From NCBI RefSeq assembly GCF_000143415.4, contig NW_003314266.1, positions 1,136,767 to 1,200,766 of the forward strand: a DNA stretch of 64,000 nt. The letters run 5' to 3'. The stretch comes from Selaginella moellendorffii (Eukaryota; Streptophyta; Lycopodiopsida; Selaginellales; Selaginellaceae). The translations under genes and the position numbers were made by a program. Positions 1-9,839 of the stretch are shown here, piece after piece (the first letter of the stretch is position 1; the number at the start of each line of letters is the position of its first letter). Under the pieces are notes generated by a model. The model was given only the letters and a program-made list of their open reading frames with translations, was not told where the DNA came from and did no database searches.

Positions 1-42
1 TGACGCTTTACGTTTGATCTTCTTCTTGACTGACTCAGTTTT

Positions 43-1106
43 TTGCAGGTAGCATTCGTTTCCTCAGGAAAGCTCGCAAATGGACTTTATCAAACGGAAT
101 CCCAGGAAGAAGGATTGGTGGAGAGGGAGCAGCTCATCCGATCCTTATATCTACACGCCGTTTTCAGAGAGCCGAAAAAGATTCAGCTCATCTGGATAGT
201 TGAAGTTCTTGTTGAAGTTGCAAATCCTTTGTGCCTTCGAAATCCACGTTGAGAGTATATGCATCAGCCGGGGGAATTCGAGGCATTTCCACAGTCCTTT
301 GTCTTACCTCCGAATGGATCGAAAGTTTTGTCACTCGCTGGAAGGCCACGTTCGACCGGGTCACTGACAGTACGGGGATACTTTGTGAACTACAACGGCG
401 TTGTTACCGAGCACTGTTTTGGGGGCACAAATGCTGAGAGAGGCTTGTTCCTGGAAAATCCATTCCGAAGCTCGGGCAGAAGTGGGTTAAAGCTCCGAAA
501 CAAGCCTCTCCCGGACATCAAAGTTATCCCTCCACTGCCGTCTCTAGTAGTGGACGTTGAGAGGGCGTGGTAGTTATATACGAGGGGGAGGTTCGAAACA
601 TGACGATCGAGCTTTGCAACATTGGTTCCGTGCCAGTTATAGAGGCGAACATATCAATGGTGGCAAGGCGCCGCGAGCGCAGAGGAAGAGAAAGTCACTT
701 CACTAAATCTTGGACAAGGAAGCTTTTCTGCAAGTCCATTATGCAGGTACATAGCCAGTTTATCTTGTGGAACTAACCAAAGGACCTTTTCACAGGTTCT
801 CCAACACGGACGAAGAACTCTCTCTCGGTAGGCGGCTGAGTAGTCGTTTGAGGCTTCAAGTTCTTCAAGGCCTTCGTCTTGTGAATTCACGGCTGCTGTC
901 GATGGAGATTCATCTCCAACTAAGCAGTACTCTCCGCAAGGCCGAAGCAAACGCCACACTGAGAATGGATCCTTACAGGGGAACCTCCAAGTTCTCGAGC
1001 TAGAGCTGTGGAATGGAACGGATGCTTTCTCCACCACGAAAGCTGTACTCGAGCTTGACTTCATGGCAACAAGCTCCGGTCCCTCGTCCGGAAGTGGCAA
1101 TCACTG
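43..1106 (+). pseudogene. TRS120/TRAPPC9-like relic (TRAPP II tethering subunit)
   Basis: Pieces of a TRAPP II-specific subunit 120 (TRAPPC9) can be read on the plus strand, but only by changing frame. The segment after the acceptor-like ttttttgcag at 39-48 reads a lysine/tryptophan-rich stretch (around 82-200, with DPYIYTPFSESRK), then VEVLVEVANP (about 200-235), then FVLPPNGSKVLSLAG (about 295-340), VVTEHCF, PLPDIKVIPPLP, and, after a shift near 565-570, VVIYEGEVRNMTIELCN. The order and spacing match the C-terminal half of plant TRS120 as I recall it, a golgi/trans-Golgi tethering factor. A later frame (about 985-1105) gives LQVLELELWNGTDAF, resembling a following beta-rich segment. At least three frame changes plus in-frame stops mean it cannot encode the protein as it stands. 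It is truncated at the left edge. Sequencing error is possible but three or more shifts in about 600 bases favours a decayed copy. Confidence 0.6.
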
Positions 1107-1665
1107 ATTGAAGTTTGATGTGAAGACGACAGAGTAAGGCTTTCTTATATGGTTTTCCTTAATTTCTAGTACCATTGATTATCATGTATTGCTTGCAAGC
1201 ATAACTTGGCTTGAAAAATGTTGTCCTTGTCATAAGGATCCCTTGCGGTTCTGTTATTCCAAGAGAGATTTGAAAAAGGTCAGTTATAAAGGATTCTCGC
1301 CCTGAATACATATTAATCTCATTCCAGGCTCTGCATTCTTGCAACAGGAAAAACAAAAATGAAGAACTTACATGTATGCAAACTTGACCATATCTTCCTC
1401 CGTCCTTGCTAGCTGAAAACCAATGATCACATCTAAAAAGTTTTGTACTAGAGGTTTAACTATACTGGCAAAGGTTTCGTCCCGTCCTTTATCTTATTCT
1501 AAGGTAGATTTTTATTCTTGTTGAAATTCAAGGTCTTTTTGAGTGCTGTGCTCGTTTTCCCTGTTTCTCTTCTTTAGCTTGCAAGTAAGAAAGAAAACAT
1601 AGGCATAATTACGTTATTATTTGTATTTATAATATGATCATGTTTTTTTAGTAACAATTTATTTA
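1107..1665. other. Intergenic, no gene seen
   Basis: AT-rich sequence between the TRS120 relic and the stop codon of the P-loop gene. No open frame with recognisable similarity and no clear repeat was seen. Confidence 0.5.
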
Positions 1666-3276
1666 TTACTTATGTCTTTTACAATTTAATTTACCACAAA
1701 CTGAGCCTTGGTACTTCCCTTTTTTAAATTTCCATGTGCAAGTCTTAACTTGTAGCTGAACAGGAGTGTTTGCCATCCCCATAGTGGCTACAGCAGTGCT
1801 CGCTATAGTAGTGTTCATAGTAGTTATAGCAGCAGTAACCACAGCAGTAGTAGTAGATGTAGCAGTAGCAGTAGATGTAGCAGCAGCAGCAGCAGGAGCA
1901 ACAGCAGTAGTAATAGCACCAACAGCAGTACCTGTAGTCAAAGCTATCTTTGGTGCTTGCGGTAGTTTTGCAGGGACATCTTCATGTGCAGCAACAACAT
2001 TGTTTGCAGCATAATGTATTCGCGCTATCAAATAGTTGCATGCAACATTCCGCAGATGCTTGCAAAGAACATGTGAAGCTCCTCCATAATTGAAAACACA
2101 TCCCGTGCTTGCACCAAATGGGACGATATGTTCACTCTTCGCACCCGAAATGACGTTCATGAATTTTCTCACTTGACTACAGTCTAGCGTCGAAATGAAA
2201 GCCACTAGTCGGTCTTCATAGCTGTCCATTACTTCATGTAGATCTGTCTCATTATCTATCATCAGGAATTTGATGCATTTTCCACACATCTCAGAGTTCA
2301 CAGCATTTAGACCAAAATGCCGGACTAAACAAGTGTACTCATTATCAGAGAGCTCAGGGCGGGCACAAATGTGGGGGATTCTACCAGACGCCTCTGGTGG
2401 CTGTATCTCGGTTAAATCTGTCACAAAGAGACTGATATGCAGAGAAAGGATTGGTCTTAACGCTTTGTCCATAACTCCTCCACCGTCAATAATGAAAATA
2501 ATAGTCTCCGACAGATCTGTCACCCATTCGGCTATTTTCTCCATGTCCCTTCCAATTCTAGCAAGGGACTCAAGCTTGATAGGATCATGGAGGAATGTAA
2601 AGACAAGAGATGCGTAGAAAACATCAGCTGGGATGAGCTTATATTCCTGATATGGTATCAGGCATACAGGTTTTCTAGCATCAAGGCCATCTTTCACAGC
2701 TTCTGTCCCGTCAGGGCTTAAATGCCTACCTCTGGCATTTGTACCTTCTGAAGAAGAAGAAGCACCGACTTCTTCAATTTGGCATACATTAACAGCGTCT
2801 TTCTGCAAAGACATGGCACCGACTCCATGCAGGTTAGTGTCCGTGTTCTCTACTCGTTCTGCATCTTCTGGAGCTTTTAGCTTGTCATTTGTAGCATCAG
2901 GGCCTGAATGCCCGGTCCGAGCATGTGCTGCAGGGCAGCCTAAATGCCACAAGTGGCAAAACAATACAACTCCTAGAACCCGTTTGCCACACCCGGACGG
3001 GCCTCCAAGAACGAGTTTCTCTCTAGTTTGCATTTTTGAGACCCTTTCTGCAACTTCTACAAATTGTTCTCGCCCCATGTATCGCACCTGACCCACAAGA
3101 TGAAATGCCGGGTATGGGAACTCAATGGGCTTGCCCGAGGGATCTGCCAGATTCTTGCCCCAGAACAAGCTGCAAATCAGATCTCCTGTCTCCCTGGAGA
3201 AGTTTAGGATCTTTTGATTCATGGAAGAGAAGCCTATGCGGAGTGGCCAAGCAGCAGCACCTGTCCTGTGTCGCAC
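1666..3276 (-). CDS. P-loop NTPase-like protein, Crinkler/RHS-type, with C-terminal Cys/His motif
   Basis: Intronless open frame of 536 codons (517 if translation starts at the second Met, 3219). A Walker A-like loop GGPSGCGKR lies near residues 93-101, preceded by YMGREQF, a layout like the NTPase module of Crinkler/retrotransposon-hot-spot proteins. A Walker B-like strand IIFIIDGGG follows near residue 265. The usual Ser/Thr after the P-loop Lys is Arg here. An acidic, low-complexity insert (about 120-210) separates the two. Then comes a Cys/His-containing region, an Ala/Thr/Val-rich linker encoded at 1766-2014, and a C-terminal CTWKFKKGKYQGSVCGKLNC-like tail ending in RH, a Cys4/His zinc-knuckle-like pattern. 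No signal peptide or membrane segment. Two broken relatives occur nearby (3210-3450 plus; 15192-17400 minus). Family placement is inference from motif layout; function is unknown. Confidence 0.6.
   Translation of the reverse strand: MRHRTGAAAWPLRIGFSSMNQKILNFSRETGDLICSLFWGKNLADPSGKPIEFPYPAFHLVGQVRYMGREQFVEVAERVSKMQTREKLVLGGPSGCGKRVLGVVLFCHLWHLGCPAAHARTGHSGPDATNDKLKAPEDAERVENTDTNLHGVGAMSLQKDAVNVCQIEEVGASSSSEGTNARGRHLSPDGTEAVKDGLDARKPVCLIPYQEYKLIPADVFYASLVFTFLHDPIKLESLARIGRDMEKIAEWVTDLSETIIFIIDGGGVMDKALRPILSLHISLFVTDLTEIQPPEASGRIPHICARPELSDNEYTCLVRHFGLNAVNSEMCGKCIKFLMIDNETDLHEVMDSYEDRLVAFISTLDCSQVRKFMNVISGAKSEHIVPFGASTGCVFNYGGASHVLCKHLRNVACNYLIARIHYAANNVVAAHEDVPAKLPQAPKIALTTGTAVGAITTAVAPAAAAATSTATATSTTTAVVTAAITTMNTTIASTAVATMGMANTPVQLQVKTCTWKFKKGKYQGSVCGKLNCKRHK
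1766..2014. repeat. Trinucleotide-rich (AGC/AGT) low-complexity tract
   Basis: Imperfect GCA/GTA/ACA triplets make a tract with no stop on the plus strand either (reads Ala/Val). On the minus strand it encodes the Ala/Thr/Val-rich linker of the P-loop protein. It looks like slippage-expanded coding microsatellite. Confidence 0.7.
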
Positions 3277-3450
3277 CCTAAGCCCTAAACCCTCTCGGTG
3301 GTGTCAAGAGGAGAGCACCTAAATCAACTTCATGGGCTCCGTGACACTGCCGCCTTTGTCACAAGCCTAGCACCTGCCGTGGATGCATCAACGGCACGGA
3401 CGCCACACTCGTTGCCCTCCTCACGACGCAAAAGCGATGCAAGGTAAGTC
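3210..3450 (+). pseudogene. Fragment of a second P-loop NTPase copy, head to head with the intact one
   Basis: Plus-strand DNA here aligns with the reverse strand of 17030-17290. Shared blocks are SLCGVAKQQ (compare NLCGVAEQQ), cttcatgggc, GACACTGCCGCCTTTGTC (compare GACGCCGCCTTTGTC), GTGGATGCATCA, GCCACACTCG, CTCACGACGCAAAA and CGATGCAAGGTAAGTCG. The last includes a splice donor (AAG|GTAAGT) at the same place in both copies. Frameshifts and small indels break it; the glycine-rich P-loop segment itself is deleted or scrambled. It overlaps the first 20 codons of the minus-strand P-loop gene in antisense, which argues that the intact gene really starts at 3219. Confidence 0.7.
3276..3293. promoter_or_regulatory. 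Telomere-like repeats (telobox-like) at the P-loop gene start
   Basis: CCCTAAGCCCTAAACCCT lies directly upstream of the minus-strand start codon(s). Plant telo-boxes (AAACCCTAA) are known 5'-region elements. Here the match is imperfect and its role is inferred from position only. Confidence 0.35.
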
Positions 3451-4331
3451 GTAGGGTAACCCCCCAGTCCAACTTGGCCGTGGCTTGCCGTCGTGAACGA
3501 GACCACCTCAAGTCTAGCAAGAACCACCCTGAGAAGCTAGCTCCTGCACGACACCTTCTCGCGACACAAATAGCCTGACCTGACCTGTAAGTATTGTTCT
3601 TTTAAGGACAAAAAGCAAAAATAACGACAAACAAGCCCTGGAATTGCGCAGCAACTTAACCCCCTGACTCACTGGTGATTCTCCCGGAAGAGTGTAGGAA
3701 AGATGGAAGCTGGCCAAGTTCCACAACTGGGCCACAACTAGGGCGGGGATGAGTACTTGGCCAGCGAGTGAATCACACCCGGACACAAAGCCACCACCGT
3801 TCCACTCCTCGCTATCCGCTCCAGAAATAATCCTTACACATCTCTCAACTTGATTGTCTATTCTCTCTCTTGTTTCCTCTCGCTCCCGCAGAGCGAACAT
3901 GGGTTGACTTCCGAGTCTTTGAGATGGAGTGAAAATCCCAGCTGGTTCTTCAGCTCGTCGATATCGTAGTTTCCCAGCGAGGCTGTTGCTGGAGGACCTG
4001 TGCTGCAAAACAAGCTCAAGAACATCACCCAAAAAAAGAAAAAAAAAAATGGAGATCGAAAGAGAAAAAAATCACCTAAGAGTTTCTGGACTTCGATGTC
4101 TGGGCTTGCTCTTGGTCACTGCGAATGCGAGCCCGCTGGGCCTCTTAAATCCCTCCTCGAGCGATTTTTTTCTGTCAAGAGCGACTGCAGGTCGTTCGTA
4201 TACCTGGTACCGTCCTCCCTAGCTGCTCGATCCTGAAACAGCCGCTGTAAAAAGCAGATGCTGGGAATAAGTTCTCATGACGTGGCAAAGTTCTGCCACA
4301 TCACTATGTAAACTAGATTGTGTCAAAGTTT
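3451..4331. other. Intergenic, GC-richer, no gene assigned
   Basis: Minus-strand open frames of 65 and 172 codons exist (3330-3527, 3514-4032) but show no recognisable domain; the first is an antisense shadow of the P-loop fragment. A short A-rich run lies at about 4029-4050. No feature is supported with confidence. Confidence 0.4.
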
Positions 4332-4369
4332 TAGAAGTAGAAGCTCACTCTTCTAAGCTTCTACTTCTA
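4332..4369. repeat. Perfect 14-bp inverted repeat
   Basis: TAGAAGTAGAAGCT (4332-4345) and its exact complement AGCTTCTACTTCTA (4356-4369) flank a 10-base loop. A further partial copy atctacttctaa follows. It could be the tip of a foldback element or a transcribed hairpin; no protein gene is attached. Confidence 0.7.
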
Positions 4370-6079
4370 TATCTACTTCTAAACTTCTAAAATGAAGCAC
4401 CATTCCAAAATGAAAATGTGAGGTGGAATATATAATTTTTTATGACTTTACCAGAAGTGAATGAAAGCATTGGTTTCCAAGAACTTGATGTGAGCAGTGT
4501 GACCAATGAAGGAGTTGTAGGTCCTGGCTTGCAAGGAGATGTCAAAGTTAACATCATAATATATTACAATTGTAATATATGATCATGAGATGAGTACTAC
4601 CATTGTGGATATTTAAAATTTTAGGGAATAAATAAAGATAAAATAGTTATTAAGGGCTTTTTTTACCAAACAATTGCCTTTTTCAATTAACTTAAAGGGG
4701 TGTTATATATATAGTATTAAAAAAAATGGCATAAATTTGATTTCTATTGATTAGTGGTTCCATATTGGATATCCATACGTACATCTTTCTTTTTGTGGAG
4801 TATCTATAAACAAAGGTATTCACCATAGGACTCCAATACCTATGCATATGTCCTTCTTCTTGTGCAGTATTCACAAACGAAGATATTCACTATGGAATTC
4901 TAATAATTATTAATATGTCCAAATGTGCACTTTAGAATGTTTGGGAGAACACTCTAATCCATACAAATCTTGAATTTAAACTTTGAAAAAAGTCAATATT
5001 TTTCAAAGTAAAAAACAATTAACCTCAATATTAACTAATTGAAAAAAAGGATGCACTCTTATTCATAGGCCCTTTTTATTTATTTATTTTTCTATATTTG
5101 AACCCTTATAAATTGCTTTTTAGTTGTTTACACTATTATACCACTGTTATGCCATCCTTTAAAAACATGTGAAAAACTCACATAGACATTGGGCATCATT
5201 CCAAAAATAATAGTGTAAGAAACCAAAGAAAATAACTTGAAAAACAATCTATGGAAATTCATATATAAAAGGAAAGGGTTTATGAACAAAAATGCACTTT
5301 TTTTTCTAATTTGTTAAAGGTTTTGAAATACTTGGGGTTAAGTGTCTTTGGGTTTAAATAGCATTGGGTTAAGTGACCTCTTAAGAAGTTCAAATTCAAG
5401 AGTTTACAAATAGCTGGCAATTATTGTAAATTGATAAAACCAATGATATACATCATCCCTAAATCTTTAGAGCAATTAAACATTGCTCTTCACTTGCAAC
5501 TCTAATAGCTTCTTTAGCACCAATAATAGCTTCTTACTTCTTCACTAAAGATTAGTACTCCAATAAAGCTTGATGACTTTTGATTGTTATGCAATCTAAT
5601 TGATATCCATTGGACTTTTCGTGTGGGTCTGATTAGATCTCTTTTTATTTGGGGATGCCTTTTTCTTGATTCTCTATAATTGTATTTGAATTTAGACCTT
5701 TGCACTATGAAATGGGGGAGAAGAACATATTTAAATAGCTTACAAGCACTAATCCCTATATCCAGCATTTACATGCAAAATAGTGTTAAACAAAGTTTTA
5801 TAAGTTTAGTTCTAACATAAGGAGATGAGTATTGCATTGACTAGTATCAAATGGAAATTGGGCTAAGAAGTTTTGCTACAAATATACAAAAAGGTAAAGT
5901 ATAACTGAGTCTATTCATACATGATACTTTAAGTTAAGTGGTAAAAATAAAAGCATAAAAAAATTTATAATACAAAAGAAAACATTATTGAAGCTTAAAA
6001 TTTTATTTATATAAAAGTTATACAAGACTTTGTATGTACATTTGCTCTAGCCAAAGAGGCCCTAGATCTATCTAACACT
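4370..6079. other. AT-rich intergenic DNA
   Basis: Apart from the tandem repeat at 4786-4920, only short random open frames are present. No gene, RNA or transposon terminus is recognised. Confidence 0.5.
4786..4920. repeat. Diverged tandem repeat, period about 67
   Basis: Two adjacent units share ttctt..tgtg.agtat, aaacaaaggtattcac / aaacgaagatattcac, ataggactcc / atggaattct and end in atatgtcc. They are visibly diverged. The tract is in AT-rich noncoding DNA. Confidence 0.6.
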
Positions 6080-6201
6080 TACCAAAAATTAAGGTAATTT
6101 ATTTTCCATAATGTCCTTTGGCTAACTCAAAGTTACAAGATATTGCCTCTTCCACTTGTAGCTACACATGCTTTAACTTCCCCTCCTATGAAGGATGGTC
6201 T
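6080..6201 (+). mobile_element. Left remnant of the older Ty3/gypsy element (gag region)
   Basis: The segment ending cctatgaaggatggtct resembles 58340-58460 of the second gypsy element (cacctcttccacttctcgctgcacg ... cctatgggtgatggtcatgttcc, quoted with breaks). The match resumes at 11573 with tgtcccaatgg, after the inserted element. This shows that the 6202-11568 element landed inside the gag-proximal part of an older copy of the 57-62 kb family. Confidence 0.7.
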
Positions 6202-6460
6202 TGTCAAGAATCCCCCAATTCTTGCCCCATATGATTTTTGATTCTCAAACCACATTCCTAATGATGACATGGTGCCTCCTCGACTTTAGTTATATTTAGG
6301 CTATCCTAGATCTAAGAGTGGTGGAGTTTCATCAACCTATAATATATATAGGCTGGCTTTGTTCTATTTCTCCACAATCTAAATTAAGGCTAGTCCAAAG
6401 CCTCTTGTTCGTCTCTACTAGTTTTTCTCTTTGTCTCTGATCTTGTTGAGGATCTTGACA
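6202..6460 (+). repeat. Left LTR of the nested gypsy element
   Basis: Begins TGTCAAGAATCCCCC and ends GATCTTGACA. It aligns along its length with 11322-11568. Many differences are T here against C in the right copy (for example tatgattttt against tacgattcct), the pattern expected of cytosine-methylation decay. A tataatatatatagg motif near 6340 may be the promoter TATA region. Confidence 0.9.
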
Positions 6461-6554
6461 GTTTGATTCAGATTGTGCTTTTTTCTTTTGCTTTAGCTTG
6501 TTTTGATTGTTTGATTGCCTTTGCCTTTTTCCCCCTTTTCTTTCTTCTTTGCCG

Positions 6555-7650
6555 ATGGAGTCTCCAAGCCATCCTGATTTCTTCACCAAAGTCCTTGCAA
6601 AAATCCAATTTGAGAATACTAAGTTGAAGGCAGCCTTTCTTCATATGTAATAGGAGCTTGCTTCACTTTCGGCTCAAGGATCAAGCAAAGTTCCTAAACC
6701 GAAGTTGAGTTTCCCGGCGAAGTTCTTAGGTAAGTGTTTGGAGCTTCACGGATTCCTGAACTAGATGGAGCTGATCTTCGCACTTCAATATTGGCAGTAC
6801 CCCACTCTCAAGTCTCAAATTGGCGCAATCAAAACATTGCTCGAAGGTGTAACTTTGTCATGGTTTTCTCCTCTTCTGGAGAAGAGCATGAAAGTGGTCG
6901 TGGTTCCAAAGCTGATGGATCTTTAGTTGTTCAAAGAGAAGCTCAAAGCATGTTTTGGTGAGACAGATCGGGTTCAAGCTACCACCACAAAGATGAGACG
7001 TCTCTCTTAGGGGTCTCGTTTTGCCTCAATCTATGTTGCGGAGTTTCAACTCCTTGCCTTAGACACTTAATGGGATGAGCGGGCTCTGATTGATCAATTT
7101 CGTTTCGGTCTCAACAACAGTGTCAAGGATTTGTTGCTCACCATGGAGGATCTAATGAACCTGTCAGATGCCATCAACAAAGTTGTTCGATGTGACAATC
7201 GTCTTTTTGAACCTCGTCAGGAAAGTTGCCATGCCACCATTTTCCTGTCCCAGACTCAGGAATCCCAACTTGAGTTTTCGGGGCATACTCTTGAACCTAC
7301 AGCTCCGGTCTTGATGGATATTTCTGGTACTCCCCAACTTATTAGAGGGAAGCTAAGTCCTACTGAGAAGCAACATCGAGTATCTCAGAATCTTTGCCTC
7401 TACTATGCTCATCTTAATCAAAGTAGTTGTGTATCCCAAGAAGCCTTCCTGACTGCTCGAGTTCACTTTGCCTTAAGGTCCACCACTATTGCAGTCGGGA
7501 AACGACCCTGTCCAAACAGAGTAGGAGCTGTCTGTTTGGACTCCCTGAATAAAAATCACTTTTCTTCTTTATCAAGCTCCTCACCACCTTTTATCAAAGC
7601 CACCACCAATTCCTGCAACTTCTGCATCCCATGTCTCCTTTCTTTCACTG
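6555..7650 (+). pseudogene. gag: gag of the nested gypsy element
   Basis: Starts ATGGAGTCTCCAAGC at 6555. The retrotransposon gag core is readable: KPKLSFPAKFLGKC, then LNQMELIFALQYWQ after a shift, AIKTLLEGVTLSWFSPLLEK, FQLLALDT and ALIDQFRFGLNN up to LSDAINKVVRCDNRLFE. In-frame stops near 6646, around 6920 and near 7070 break it. This would be the capsid precursor of the particle. Confidence 0.75.
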
Positions 7651-7664
7651 GATAATCAAGACTT

Positions 7665-9642
7665 AAGGTTCTGGCGCTATTAGACTCGGGTGCAACTTCC
7701 TTCTTCATGGACACGGAATTTGCTGCCTGACATCACGTTCCTCTTTCTCCTACCATACAGGATCTGAGGGTTGAAGGCATCGGCGGGCATTTTGTGTTTC
7801 CATCTTCTGGACTTAGGGAAATGTTGCCCGTTTGAGTATACATTGGGTCCACCGTCACCAATATCGCCTTCAACATCATCAATAACAAATCCTCTTTTGT
7901 GGTGCTCGGCCTTCCTTGGTTCCAACTGCACCAACCTTAGATCTGTTGGAAGGAATTACAACTCATCTCTCCCACATCACCATCTCCCATGTTTTCCTCT
8001 ACTGTTCATCGAGTCCAAATCAGGAAAAGTTCACTAAACTCAAATCAAGGTTCTGTTCCTGACTCTATGAAGTTTTCACCCTCTTTGCTCCCTATCCCTC
8101 AATAGTCTTTTCCCTCTCTTCCATCTTACACTGGACAGTATCCTTGTCCCATCATTCCATTCAGTCGTACGCCTCCTCCTATCTCCACAATCATTATGAA
8201 ATAACTCCTTCATGAAGAACTTGTTTTCCTTTTTGCTTTGCATGTTTCTTCTGTCAGTCTTCCTAAGAAGTATCATGATTTGGGGATGTGTTTGACAAGA
8301 AAAAAGCTAGTGTACTATCTATTCATCGGCCTTACAACTGTCCCATTGATTTACAGGAAGGAGCATCACCTCCGTGGGGGCCTATCTACGGGTTATCCCC
8401 ATATGAGCTTAAGGCCCTCAAAGAGTACGTGGACAAGAACCTTGCATCGGGGTACATTCAGCATTCGCTGTCCCTGGTTTGAGCACTTGTCTTCTTTGTC
8501 AAGAGAGTTTGTGGCTAGTTATCAACTACTAAGGTTTGAACAAGGTGACTGTTCGGAACTGTTATCCGCTGCCCCTAATCTCGGAGCTGTTGGAACGCCT
8601 CAATGGTGCCCGCTTCTTCACCAAGATTGACCTCCATGGAGCATACAACCTAATCCGGATCTGGCTTGGTGATGAATGGAAGATTGCATTCCGAACCTGC
8701 TATGGCCACTTCGAGTACACTGTCATGCTATTTGGCATAACAAATGTTCTAGCAGTTTTCCAACACATGGCAAACGACGTCTTTCGGGAGTTTCTTGATC
8801 AGATGATGATCGTCTACCTCAACGACATCCTCATCTACTCAAAAACTCAGGAGGAGCACAATGAGCATGTGCGCAAGGTGCTGGTGAAGCTGCGGGAACA
8901 CGGCCTATACGCGAAGCTTGAGAAATGTTCCTTTGATCAGGAGTTTGTGGAGTTCCTTGGGTACATTGTCACTTTTGAGGATATCACGATAGATCTTGCC
9001 AAAATCAAGACTATTCTCGAATGGGAGCCTCCACAATCAATGTTGGTCATTCAAGTTTTCCTTGGCTTCACCATTGATCACTACTTCGACATTATCCTTC
9101 CTCTCACGCATCTCACTCGCAAGGATGTTCCCTTCTTTTGGTCTGCTGCTGCCCAGCAGGCCTTCGACACACTCAAGGCGGCCTTCAATTCTGCTCCCGT
9201 CTTGATCCACGCTGATCCCTCACAACCTTTCTTCATCGAGGCAGACGCCTCTGACTTTGCCATTGGTGCTGTGCTGTCTCAACTCGAAGCGGATTGGGAA
9301 TTTCATTCGATCACTTTCCATTCTCAGAAATTCCAGCCTGCAGAGATCAATTACAAAATCCACGACAAGGAGCTCCTTACCATCGTGGATTCCTTTGGAG
9401 AGTGGTGTCGTTTCTTGGAGGGGGCAAGCCATCAAACAGTGGTCCAGACAGATCACAAAAATCTCGAGTACTTTGCCACTTCCCGAGTTTTAAGCCGTCG
9501 TCAAGCAAGGTGGGCACAATTTTTGAGTCGGTTTGACTTTGTTATCAAGTATAAACCTGGAAAGCTTCAGGGCCTTCTTGATACTCTTTCAAGGCGCTCC
9601 TATCTCAGTCTCAGGCTTGGTAATCTTGCTTTCGATCAATAG
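7665..9642 (+). pseudogene. pol: protease, reverse transcriptase and RNase H of the nested gypsy element
   Basis: Aspartic protease: LDSGATSFFMD near 7680-7715, followed by VLGLPWFQ near 7900. RT: RPYNCPIDLQEGASPPWGPI (about 8330-8390), YVDKNLASGYI, then a frame change into a 368-codon open frame from 8536 with YPLPLISELLERLNGARFFT and KIDLHGAYNLIRI. The catalytic box reads YLND at 8815-8826 where active enzymes have YxDD, so the polymerase should be inactive. RNase H follows (FIEADASDFAIGAVLSQ near 9235) through to DHKNLEYFATSRVLSRRQAR and the YKPGKLQGLLDTLSRR linker. Stops in protease and at the first RT frame change confirm decay. Confidence 0.9.
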
Positions 9643-9839
9643 GATTAGGTTATCCTCGGTCCTAATCAGCTTCAAGTTATGGCAATTTCCCTGGCCCCTC
9701 AGGACTCCTCCTTGATGGACGTGATCAGAAATGATCTTCAATCCGACAACCTCGCTAGTGACATTTTCCCCCATCTTCAGGCTGGACACCCAGTGACTTC
9801 CGATTGCTGGCGATTTGATGAGTTCGAGTTCTTAGATGG

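Noticed and set aside
3514-4032. 172-codon minus-strand frame
   Set aside because: No domain, no splice or promoter support, composition unlike neighbouring genes; left unannotated.
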